In this document: positions 53,191 to 61,415 of the stretch, piece after piece
How the letters are laid out: each line of letters begins with the position of its first letter
Numbering within the stretch: position 1 is the first letter of the stretch
Assembly: GCA_963705515.1 (NCBI GenBank)
Contig: CAVPJV010000002.1
Span: forward strand, 186,001 to 250,000
From: Gaiellasilicea sp963705515
Lineage (GTDB): Bacteria; Actinomycetota; Thermoleophilia; Gaiellales; Gaiellaceae
Direction: 5' to 3'
Length of the DNA: 64,000 nt
Made by a program: the position numbers and the translations under genes
Notes under the pieces: model-generated
Told to the model about the DNA's origin: nothing
The model's database searches: none
The model's input: only the letters and a program-made list of their open reading frames with translations

Positions 53191-53798
53191 GCGGGGCGGT
53201 CATCTGGACGCTCGTCGCGCTCGGGCTCGCCGTCCTCGTCGTCCGCCGGCGCTCACTCGCAGTCGCGCTCGTGACCGCGCAAGCGCTCGTCCTGGTCGGC
53301 GTTGCGCTCGACGAGGCGGAGAGCAGCAGCGACGTCCTCGCGGCCGGCGCGCTCGCGGTTCGCGCCGTTGCCCTGGCCGGGCTCTTCCTGCTGCTCGTCT
53401 CACGCACCCGAGCAGTGCGACCCGTACGGGCGCGTGTGGCTCCGCTGGCGCGCGCCGGAATCGCCGTCGCCTTTGCCCTGGCGTTGACCTGGCTCGTGCC
53501 TACGATCGGGCTCGACTCGCGAGATGCCGAGCGCGGCGTGCTTGCGCTCGTCGCGTTCGGCATTGCCACAGCGGCGCTTCGGCGCGCGACGCTGTTCCAG
53601 ATCATCGGCATCGTCCTGGTCGAGAATGCGCTCGCGCTCGCCGCGCTGCAGCTGCCCGGCGGTGCGTCGGTCGCGATCGAGCTCGGGGTCGCCCTCGACC
53701 TGATGCTCGTCGCCGTGGTCGCCGTCGTTTTCTACGAGCGGATCTTCGCGGAGTTCGGCACGGCCGACAGCGCGGCCCTGAGGGCGCTGCGTGACTAA
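53187..53798 (+). CDS. hyfE: Hydrogenase-4 subunit E-like membrane subunit
   Basis: A 203-residue protein with about six hydrophobic helices and little charge. Position between hyfC and hyfF and segments such as RRATLFQIIGIVLVENALAL with GVALDLMLVAVVAVVFYERI fit the HyfE/MnhC-NuoK-like small membrane subunit of group 4 hydrogenases. GTG 53187 overlaps the hyfC stop. Assignment rests on gene order and the C-terminal helix pattern rather than strong motifs. Confidence 0.78.
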   Translation: MSGAVIWTLVALGLAVLVVRRRSLAVALVTAQALVLVGVALDEAESSSDVLAAGALAVRAVALAGLFLLLVSRTRAVRPVRARVAPLARAGIAVAFALALTWLVPTIGLDSRDAERGVLALVAFGIATAALRRATLFQIIGIVLVENALALAALQLPGGASVAIELGVALDLMLVAVVAVVFYERIFAEFGTADSAALRALRD

Positions 53799-55255
53799 CC
53801 GCGAGCTCCCTGGCGCTGGCCGTCATCGCCGTCCCGGCGCTCGCCGCGGTGCTCTTCCTGCTCGCTCCGACGGGCCTCGTGTCGGGGCTCGCGCGCTTGG
53901 CGTCCGTACCGACGGCGGCACTTGCGCTTGCGCTGACCGTGGTCGCCCTGCGCGCCTCCGGCGAGCCGGTCATCGGCGATTGGCTCGTCGTCGACGTCGC
54001 CGGAGGGCTCCTCGTCGGCGTGATCGGCCTCGTCGGGCTCGCGAGCGTCCTCGTCTCACCGGCCTACCTCGACGGCAGCAGCGACTCGCTCGTCTCGCCC
54101 AAGCGCCGACAGAGGACCTACTACGCCGCCCTCTACGTCTTCTGGGCGATCCTGCTGGCAGCGCCGCTCGTCGGCAACCTGGGCGCAGCCTGGCTTCTCG
54201 TCGAGGCGACGACCGCCGCGTCAGCACTGCTCGTCGGCTTCAGCGGCCACGCCCGCGCACTCGAGGCGGGCTGGAAGTACCTCGTCCTGACCTCGCTCGG
54301 GCTCGGCGTCGCGCTGCTCGGGATCGTGATGCTCGCCGCCGGCATCCCCACAGGAGGGCTCGACGGGCTCTCTTGGCAGGCTCTTTCGACCTACTCCGGC
54401 GGCAGCGAGACGGCCCTGATCGCCTACCTGCTCCTGCTTGCAGGGCTCGCGGCGAAGATCGGCTGGGCGCCCGTGCACAACTGGCTGCCGGATGCCCACT
54501 CGGAGGCACCGCCGCCAGTCTCTGCGCTCCTCTCCGCCGCGCTCCTGCCCACCGTGCTTCTCATCGCGTGGCGCTCCCAGCAGGCACTCGCGCCGGTCGT
54601 CGGCGAGCACACGACGCAGACCGTCCTGATCGCCTTCGGCCTCGCCTCGCTCGCTGTCGCGGTGCCGTTCCTCTGGCGCTCCCTGCCCTGGAAGCGGCTG
54701 CTCGCCTACTCCAGCCTCGAGCACATGGGCGTGATCGCGCTCGGGATCGGGTTCGGCACATCGCTCGCCCTCGCCGGCGTCGCCATCCACATCGTCGCTC
54801 ATGCCGTCGCCAAGGCGCTCGGTTTCTACGCGGCGACGCCGCTCCTGAGCCACGATCCGCGTGCAGGCGAGCGCGCAGTCACCGGTATCGGTCGCAGCAA
54901 GCCCGCGCTAGGGGTGTCGATGGGGATCTCCGTTGCCGCGCTCTCCGGTCTGCCGCCCTCGCCGCTCTTCATCAGCGAGGTGCTGATCGTCGCCGGTGGC
55001 TTCCAGGCAGGGCACCCCTGGGCGGCCAGTGCAACCGCGCTCCTGCTCGCGCTCGGCTTCCTCGGCCTCGCCCACGCCCTGATCGAGACCACCGCCGGCG
55101 ACAGCCCTCCGCGCGGACGAGGGCCGGTCGCCGGCCTGCGCGGCGTCACGGCGCTGACATGGGTCTCAGTCGTCCTGTTGCTGGGGCTCGCGGCGGCCGC
55201 GGTCGCGCTTCCCGGCTCGGATCTCGCGGACGCCCTCGTCCGAGGTCTTTCGTGA
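53791..55255 (+). CDS. hyfF: Hydrogenase-4 subunit F-like proton pump (start uncertain)
   Basis: A NuoM/HyfF-type antiporter-like subunit, about 485 residues with 14 or so helices. Conserved parts are GNLGAAWLLVEATTAASALL, AGLAAKIGWAPVHNWLPDAH, SEAPPPVSALLSAALLP and LLAYSSLEHMGVIALGIGFG. The first codons are ambiguous: GTG 53791 begins VTNREL in a frame that does not join the conserved N-terminus ALAVIAVPALAAVLFLLAP, so a frameshift near 53805 or a later start (GTG 53849) is needed. It overlaps the hyfE end and couples to hyfG. Confidence 0.85.
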
Positions 55256-56649
55256 CGACCTCGGGCGCATTCACCTCGTACCGGGAACGGGTCGGCGCGG
55301 CAGTCGCGGACGGTGCGCGCTTCGCCGGCCTGCACGCCACCTCGGGCGGGACGCTTGTCCGCACGCTGCTCGCCGACCAAGACGGGACCACGCGCCTGGA
55401 GACCGTTGCCGCCGAGGAGGGAGTCGTCCCCTCGATCATCGATCTCGCGCCCGCGGCCGGCTGGGACGAGCGCGAAGCGCATGACCTGCAGGGAATCCGC
55501 TTCGCCGGGCACGAGCCGCTGCGGCCGCTCGTCAACCACGACCCAGCGCTCGAGCGCTGGGTGCCGGTCCGCGGCGAGGACGTCTACCAGCTCGCCGTCG
55601 GACCGATCCACGCCGGCATCATCGAGTCGGGACACTTTCGCTTCCATCTCGTCGGCGATCGAATCCTCCACCTCGACGCACAGCTCTTCTACAAGCACCG
55701 CGGGCTCGAGCGCGCCGCGGAAGGGAAGACGCTGGACGAAGGGCTTGCCTACGTCTCGCGTGCCTGCGCCGCCTGCAACGTGGCGAACGGCGTCGCCTAC
55801 GCGAGCGCCTGCGAGCAAGCGCTCGGACTGGTGCCAACCGCAGAGCTCGGCCGCGTCCGCACGATCCTGCTCGAGCTCGAGCGGACGTGGAGCCACTTGA
55901 ACGACATCGCCGCGATCTGCGCCGGCGTCAGCCTCGCCGCCGGCAACAACAGCTTCGCAGCGCTCACAGAGCGCGCGCGTCGGCTGAACGCCGTCCTGAG
56001 CGGACACCGCTTCCTCTTCAACACCGTCCGCGTTGGCGGTAGCGAGCTCGCGCTCGACCCGGAGCAGATCCGGGTTGCACGTGAAGAGCTCGCCTCCATC
56101 AACGCGGCCGCGCTCCGCGGCTGGCGCGAGCTCCTCTTCAACACCTCCTTCCAGGATCGCCTCCCCGACATCGGCGTCGTCACCGCCACCCACGCCGAGC
56201 GGCTGGGCGCTGTCGGACCCGGCGCGCGGGCGGCCGGGCTCGCCCACGACCTGCGCGCGAACAGCCCGCACCTCGCCTACGAGGGCTTCTCCGCCGTCGT
56301 CCCGGAGCGGACCGCCGGCGACGTGCAGGCCCGGTTCGAGCAGCGTGCGCTCGAGCTCTGGCAGACGTTCGGGATTCTCGACGAGCTGCTCGACCACCCG
56401 ATCCGGCCCGCCTCGGCCGAGCCGCGTGGGGAAGAGCAACCGATCGGCGTCGGCCGGGTCGAGAGCCCGCGCGGCGCGACCAGCTGCATCGTCGAGCGGC
56501 GCGGCGACCGGATCGAACGCCTGCGCCTTCGCACCGGCTCCTACGCGAACTGGCCGGTTGTCGCCTATGCCGCAACCGACAACCTGCTCCCGGACTTCCC
56601 GTTGATCAACAAGAGCTTCGAGCTCTGCTACGCCTGCGTGGACCGCTGA
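55252..56649 (+). CDS. hyfG: [NiFe]-hydrogenase-type large subunit (HycE/HyfG-like, C-D fusion)
   Basis: A 465-residue catalytic subunit. The N-terminal 110 residues are NuoC-like (30 kDa subunit; GWDEREAHDLQGIRFAGHEP). The rest is NuoD/large-subunit-like (GPIHAGIIESGHFRFHLVGD, FYKHRGLERAAEGKTLDEGL). The nickel-site cysteines are present: C172 and C175 in SRACAACNVANG (L1) and C459 and C462 in ELCYACVDR (L2), close to HycE CYSCTDR. The protein ends exactly after R465, so no C-terminal peptide has to be removed for maturation. Genuine metal binding therefore seems likely. GTG 55252 overlaps hyfF; hyfI starts on its stop. Confidence 0.9.
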   Translation: MTTSGAFTSYRERVGAAVADGARFAGLHATSGGTLVRTLLADQDGTTRLETVAAEEGVVPSIIDLAPAAGWDEREAHDLQGIRFAGHEPLRPLVNHDPALERWVPVRGEDVYQLAVGPIHAGIIESGHFRFHLVGDRILHLDAQLFYKHRGLERAAEGKTLDEGLAYVSRACAACNVANGVAYASACEQALGLVPTAELGRVRTILLELERTWSHLNDIAAICAGVSLAAGNNSFAALTERARRLNAVLSGHRFLFNTVRVGGSELALDPEQIRVAREELASINAAALRGWRELLFNTSFQDRLPDIGVVTATHAERLGAVGPGARAAGLAHDLRANSPHLAYEGFSAVVPERTAGDVQARFEQRALELWQTFGILDELLDHPIRPASAEPRGEEQPIGVGRVESPRGATSCIVERRGDRIERLRLRTGSYANWPVVAYAATDNLLPDFPLINKSFELCYACVDR

Positions 56650-57152
56650 TGCTCACCCTGCTCCGCGACCTCCGTCGCCTCCGCCGGACGATCGACCTGC
56701 CCCAGCCGGGCCGCGGTCGCAGCCTCGCAATCCGCCACGTCGACGCCGGCTCCTGCAACGGCTGCGAGCACGAGCTGACCCAGCTCGCGAGCCCCTACTA
56801 CGACCTGCAGCGCTTCGGCCTTGGCATCGTCGCCTCCCCTCGCCACGCCGACGTGCTCCTCGTGGCAGGCGCGGTGACAAGCCGCATGCGCGAGCCGCTC
56901 CTGATCGCGTACGCCGCGATGCCTGAACCGCGCCGGGTCGTGGCCCTCGGCGACTGCGCGCTCGGCTGCAACCTGCTGGGCGGCACCGATGACCTCGTCG
57001 GGCCCGTCGAAGCGATCCTCCCGGTCGACCTCCGGATCCCCGGCTGCCCACCCACGCCAGCAACGATCGCCGAGGCGCTCCTCGAGCTGATCGATTCACC
57101 GAGCTCTCATGCGGGTTCACGGCGGGTTCAAGCCCGCACGCGTCGATCCTAA
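56649..57152 (+). CDS. hyfI: Hydrogenase small subunit, HyfI/NuoB-like
   Basis: A 167-residue subunit holding the proximal [4Fe-4S] cluster. The cysteines are C36 and C39 in DAGSCNGCEHELTQL, C103 and C107 in LGDCALGCNLL, and C133 in RIPGCPPTPATI; these give the NuoB-type four-ligand set. It receives or donates electrons to the nickel site. ATG 56649 overlaps the hyfG stop (TGATG). This is the last gene of the operon. There is no HyfA/HyfH ferredoxin-type subunit or hyp maturation gene in the window. Confidence 0.9.
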   Translation: MLTLLRDLRRLRRTIDLPQPGRGRSLAIRHVDAGSCNGCEHELTQLASPYYDLQRFGLGIVASPRHADVLLVAGAVTSRMREPLLIAYAAMPEPRRVVALGDCALGCNLLGGTDDLVGPVEAILPVDLRIPGCPPTPATIAEALLELIDSPSSHAGSRRVQARTRRS

Positions 57153-57219
57153 GCCGCGCGTCGGCTCCTCTCTCCAAGCCGTTTCCAACCGGCGGAGTCC
57201 GGGCGCGAGGTCGGGAGCC

Positions 57220-58041
57220 TCACCACGGCGCCGTTTGGAGCGCTCTTCGAAGTCGGTGGAGAGCGTCCCGTTTGATCGTCTGCGTGCGTCTGGGCGAGAG
57301 GTTGAGAAGTCGGGCCGCGGCTTGGTTCGACCGTGACTCTGCGCCAACTCCGAACCGGAGTGCCAGCACCTGGCGCTCCCGCGCGGTGAGGTGTTGAAGA
57401 GCGTCGTTGAGCATGGTCGCTTGTTCGTCTTCCAGGAGCGGACGCTCCGGATCGGCGGCCTCGGGATCGGCGATCAGGGTCGCGAGTGAGCCGCCGTCGG
57501 CGAGCACCGGCTCGTCAAGAGAGATCGGTGCGACTGCGGCCGCGCGCACGGCTGCGACTGCGGCGAGCGGAAGGCCGGTTGCTGCGGCGAGCTCCGCCAG
57601 CGTCGGGGTTTGGCCGGCGGCAGCGGCGCTCAGCTCCGCCTCCGCTTGGTCGAGCGCTCGGCGCCGATCGACAATCTGCTTGGGCAACCGGATCAAGCGG
57701 CCCTTGTCGGTGAGTGCGTTACGAATGGCGCGTCGGATGCGGAATCTCGCGTAGGTCTCGAACGAGGCGCCCCTCCGTGGGTCGTACTGATCGATCGACT
57801 CCAGGAGCCCGAGAGCTCCTTCCTGCAGAAGGTCCTCGAGCGGGAGACCCATGCCCTGGTAGCGGGATGCGATTTGACGGACTGTGGTCATGTGGGTGCG
57901 GACGAGGCGATCGCGGGCGGTCGGGTCTCCACGCTGTGCCGCCCGGAGCAACGTGTCCTGCCTGCTGCGGTCGCGCGCGGCGCGGGCGGTGTCCGTCCGC
58001 GCGGGACCTCGGTGGCCCGTCAGTCCAGCCGAGCTTCTCAT
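57220..58041 (-). CDS. Sigma-70 family RNA polymerase sigma factor
   Basis: A 273-residue sigma factor. Region 2 (LVRTHMTTVRQIASRYQGMG, LPLEDLLQEGALGLLESIDQ, YDPRRGASFETYARFRIRRA), a helical region 3 (TPTLAELAAATGLPLAAVAA) and region 4 (LTARERQVLALRFGVGAESR then LLNLSPRRTQTIKRDAL) are complete. It lacks region 1.1, so it is an alternative sigma of the group 2/3 type (RpoD/SigB-like). ATG 58041 is chosen because TAGCGT lies 8 nt upstream; ATG 58065 is possible. It converges with the hydrogenase operon; the 67-bp gap is otherwise empty. Confidence 0.88.
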   Translation of the reverse strand: MRSSAGLTGHRGPARTDTARAARDRSRQDTLLRAAQRGDPTARDRLVRTHMTTVRQIASRYQGMGLPLEDLLQEGALGLLESIDQYDPRRGASFETYARFRIRRAIRNALTDKGRLIRLPKQIVDRRRALDQAEAELSAAAAGQTPTLAELAAATGLPLAAVAAVRAAAVAPISLDEPVLADGGSLATLIADPEAADPERPLLEDEQATMLNDALQHLTARERQVLALRFGVGAESRSNQAAARLLNLSPRRTQTIKRDALHRLRRALQTAPW

Positions 58042-58107
58042 TGCTTCCGACGCTAGTCCCGGCATCCCCGCACGCCATCCGCAGACGACCGCACCGCTCG
58101 CGGGGAA

Positions 58108-59028
58108 CTACGGAAGCACGGCGGCAAGCGGGGCGGTGATGTGGGTTCCGGCGCGACCGGCGGCAGCTGCTTCGAGATCCGGAAGCGCGGCAATGACGGC
58201 TTCGCCGGCGGTGCGCTCGACGAAACGGCAGGCAGCCTCGACCTTCGGGGCCATCGATCCCGGCGCGAACGACAGCTGGCGCAGCTCGGCGGGGGTCGCG
58301 GAGACGATCGGCGTAGCGGCGGGAGTGCGCCAGTCGCGCTCGAGATGGGGGACATCGGTGAGGATGATCAGTCGGTCGGCATCGAGCTCTTCGGCGAGCA
58401 GTGCGGCTGTGAGGTCCTTGTCGATGACCGCGTCGACTCCGTGCAGACCGTCGCGGTCGGCAACGACGGGGATGCCGCCCCCGCCGGCGCAGATGACGAT
58501 GCTTCTGGCGGCGAGGAGCCGCTTGATCGCGTGCAGCTCGACGATCGCCTGCGGCTCCGGCGAGGCGACGACACGTCGGAAGTCGCTCCCGTCGCGTGCG
58601 ATCGACCAGCCGCGGCTTTCCGCGAGCTGCCGTGCTTCACGCTCGGAGTAGACAGGGCCGATCGGTTTTGTCGGAAGCAGGAAGGCGGGATCGTCGGGAT
58701 CGACGCGTACCTGCGTCAACAGCGTGACGACGTCGTGGCGCGCCAGCTGATTGCGGATCGCTTGGGCCAGGAGATAGCCGATCAGCCCCTGCGTCTCAGC
58801 GCCGAGCACGTCGAGCGGGTACGGCGTCACGTCTTTGTAGGCCTCTCCCTCGAGTGCGAGGAGCCCGACCTGGGGCCCGTTGCCGTGCGTGATGACGAGC
58901 TCGTCGTGGAGGGCCAGCGCGGCGAGGGCGGGGGCGGCCTCGAGGACGTGTGCCCTCTGGATTGCCGCCTCCGCCGGCTCGCCGCGGCGCAGCAGCGCGT
59001 TCCCGCCGAGAGCAACGACGGTTCTCAT
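58108..59028 (-). CDS. arcC: Carbamate kinase
   Basis: A 306-residue amino-acid-kinase-fold enzyme that transfers phosphate between carbamoyl phosphate and ADP, gaining ATP. It begins MRTVVALGGNALLRRGEPAE, and shows ITHGNGPQVGLLALEGE, GAETQGLIGYLLAQAI, PTKPIGPVYSEREARQLAES, ICAGGGGIPVVADRDGLHGV and DKDLTAALLAEELDADRLII. It overlaps the ornithine carbamoyltransferase gene (ATGA), so the two are co-translated. Together they can run the catabolic arginine/citrulline route. Confidence 0.95.
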   Translation of the reverse strand: MRTVVALGGNALLRRGEPAEAAIQRAHVLEAAPALAALALHDELVITHGNGPQVGLLALEGEAYKDVTPYPLDVLGAETQGLIGYLLAQAIRNQLARHDVVTLLTQVRVDPDDPAFLLPTKPIGPVYSEREARQLAESRGWSIARDGSDFRRVVASPEPQAIVELHAIKRLLAARSIVICAGGGGIPVVADRDGLHGVDAVIDKDLTAALLAEELDADRLIILTDVPHLERDWRTPAATPIVSATPAELRQLSFAPGSMAPKVEAACRFVERTAGEAVIAALPDLEAAAAGRAGTHITAPLAAVLP

Positions 59029-60037
59029 CGTCGCCGCTCCTGGCGTGCGACGCTGGATGTGAGCGCGAACAGAAGCGCCTCTTCGGTTGGGAGCCGGTTG
59101 GCCGACTGCTCCCAGACGAGCGACTGCGGCCCGTCGATGACGGCGGCCGCGACCTCCTCGCCTCTCTTCGCGGGGAGGCAATGGAGGAAGATCGCGTCGG
59201 GGTTGGCCCGTGACATGAGCTTCTCGGTCACCTGGAAGGGGCGCAGGGAGGCGGCGCGTTGCTCGCGTTCGCTCTCCTCCCCCATGGAAGCCCAGACGTC
59301 CGCGTAGACGGCGTCGGCACGGGTCACTGCGGCGGCTGGATCGTGAACGACCTTGAGCGCGGCGCCCGTCATTCGGGCGAGCCGTTCCGCATCGGCCAGG
59401 ACGCTCTTGTCCGGTGCGTAGCTCGGGTGGACAGCCGATCGTCATGTCGAGCCCGGTGAGGGCTGCGATCTCGAGCAGCGAGTGGGCGACGTTGTCGCCG
59501 CCGTCTCCGACGAACGCGAGCCGACGACCGGATGTGCTGCCGAACCGCTCCTCGATCGTGAGCACATCCGCCAGTGCCTGGCACGGGTGGTGCTTGTCGG
59601 AGAGCGCGTTGACGACCGGGACCGTTGCCCAGCGCGCCAGCTCGTCGACGGTCTCCTGCGCGAACGTCCTGATCACGATTGCCGAGACGTAGCCCGACAG
59701 CGACCGTGCGGTGTCTGCAATCGACTCGCCGCGGCCGAGCTGCAGCTCCTGCGGTGACAGTGCGATGGGCGTTGCTCCGAGGCGCGCGATCGCCGCTGCG
59801 AACGAGACTCGCGTGCGCGTGGACGGCTTCTCGAAGATGCATGCGACCGAGTGCCCCCGCAGTGCTCCTTCCCATTGGCTCGGCGCCGCTCTTCATCGCC
59901 TTGGCGAGCCCGAGCAGGTCGTGCAGCTCTTGGCGAGACAGGTCGGAGATACGGGTGAAGTGGTGCGGGGAGGTGCGGGCGCTCGGGGCGCCCGCACCGT
60001 TCCTCTGCTCAAGCGGGGTCATGAGGGTTGCGCTCAT
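59025..60037 (-). CDS. argF: Ornithine carbamoyltransferase (two frameshifts)
   Basis: A carbamoyltransferase of about 337 residues. HHFTRISDLSRQELHDLLGL opens it, EKPSTRTRVSFAAAIARLGA holds the carbamoyl-phosphate site, KHHPCQALADVLTIEERFG and FLHCLPAKRGEEVAA hold the ornithine/HCLP motifs. One-base frameshifts near 59872 and 59433 break the frame, but the pieces join into a complete family member. It could be biosynthetic (ArgF) or catabolic (ArcB); the adjacent carbamate kinase favours the catabolic use. ATG 60037 is 5 bp from the cyclic-DPG-synthetase-like gene end. Confidence 0.88.
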
Positions 60038-60042
60038 CGTCG

Positions 60043-61395
60043 TCACCCCGTCATGACCGTCTCGGGATGAGCGGTCGTCGCCTCGGTCACGATCGGCTGG
60101 AGCACGTCGGCGAGCGTCGGCGTGCCGACCTCCTCGAGCTCGTACCGCACGTGGCGGATCGGATGCGTCGAGTGGATCAGCCGCGCCAGGTCGATCGGCG
60201 TGCCCGTGACGACGACGTCGCAGTCCGCGGCGTTGACCGTCAGCTCGAGCTCGTGCAGCTGCTCGTCCGAGTAGCCCATCGCCGGCAGCACGTTCGTCAG
60301 CTGCGGCCATTTGGCGAAGACGTCCTTCAGCGAGCCGACCGCGTACGGGCGCGGGTCGACGATCCTGGCCGCGCCTGCGTTGCGGGTCGCGACGAGTCCC
60401 GCACCGAACGGCATCTCGCCGTGAGTGAGGGTCGGCCCGTCTTCGACGACGAGGACGCGCCGGCCGAGGATCTCGGCGCCGTATTCGAGGCGCGGTGGCG
60501 ACTTTGCGAAGATGATCGTCGCCATCGGGTTGACGGCGGTCACGTTCTCGACTAGCCGCTCGACGTTGTGCGCCTCGGCGGAGTCGACCTTGTTGATCAC
60601 GACGACGTCCGCCATGCGCAGGTTCGTCTCACCGGGGTGGTAGAGGAGCTCGTGTCCGGGTCGGAGCGGATCCGCGACGACGATGAGGAGATCGGGCGCG
60701 AAGAAGGGGAAGTCGTTGTTGCCGCCGTCCCAGATGACGACGTCAGCCTCTTCCTCGGCGGCGCGGAGGATCGCCTCGTAGTCGACGCCCGCGTACATGA
60801 TCATCCCCATCCGCACCGGCTCCTCGTACTCCTCGCGCTCCTCGACGGTCGGATCGGAGGCGTCGATGTCCGCCAGCGTTGCGAAGCGCTGGACGCGCAT
60901 CGCCTCGAGGTCGCCGTACGGCATCGGATGCCGGACGAGCGCGACCGTGAGGCCCGCGTCGAGCAGCGTCTGCCCGACCTTGCGGCTGGTCTGGCTCTTG
61001 CCGCACCCGGTGCGCGTGGCGCAGACGGCGACGACCGGCTTCGAGGAGCGGAGCATGGTCGCGTCCGGCCCCAGTAGCCGGAAGTCGGCGCCGGCGGCGA
61101 GGACGATCGACGCCTTGTGCATCACCGTCTCGTGCTTGAGATCGGAGTAGGCGAGGACGACCTCGTCGACCTCGAACTCGCGGATCAGTTCCGTCAACAC
61201 CTCCTCCGGCCTGATCGGGATCCCGTCGGGGTAGCGCGGCCCGGCGAGCGACGCTGGGTAGGCCCGCTCGTCGATACCGGGGATCTGGGTCGCCGTGAAG
61301 GCGACCACCTCGACCTCCGGGTCGTCGCGGAAGGCGACGTTGAAGTTGTGGAAGTCGCGTCCGCCGGCTCCCATGATGATGACTTTGCGCATCAT
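60043..61395 (-). CDS. Cyclic 2,3-diphosphoglycerate synthetase-like P-loop protein
   Basis: A 450-residue P-loop GTPase/kinase-like protein. MMRKVIIMGAGGRDFHNFNV is the conserved N-terminus of the archaeal cyclic 2,3-diphosphoglycerate synthetase family. The P-loop is VCATRTGCGKSQTSRKVG (about 125-142), followed by DVVIWDGGNNDFPFFAPDL and VVVINKVDSAEAHNVERL. Members are known to occur beside carbamate kinase and carbamoyltransferase genes in archaea and bacteria. The bacterial role is unresolved. ATG 61395 has AAAGGAG upstream. It opens the arcC-OTC group downstream of the permease gene. Confidence 0.8.
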   Translation of the reverse strand: MMRKVIIMGAGGRDFHNFNVAFRDDPEVEVVAFTATQIPGIDERAYPASLAGPRYPDGIPIRPEEVLTELIREFEVDEVVLAYSDLKHETVMHKASIVLAAGADFRLLGPDATMLRSSKPVVAVCATRTGCGKSQTSRKVGQTLLDAGLTVALVRHPMPYGDLEAMRVQRFATLADIDASDPTVEEREEYEEPVRMGMIMYAGVDYEAILRAAEEEADVVIWDGGNNDFPFFAPDLLIVVADPLRPGHELLYHPGETNLRMADVVVINKVDSAEAHNVERLVENVTAVNPMATIIFAKSPPRLEYGAEILGRRVLVVEDGPTLTHGEMPFGAGLVATRNAGAARIVDPRPYAVGSLKDVFAKWPQLTNVLPAMGYSDEQLHELELTVNAADCDVVVTGTPIDLARLIHSTHPIRHVRYELEEVGTPTLADVLQPIVTEATTAHPETVMTG

Positions 61396-61415
61396 GTTCT
61401 CCTTTCGTTCGGTCG

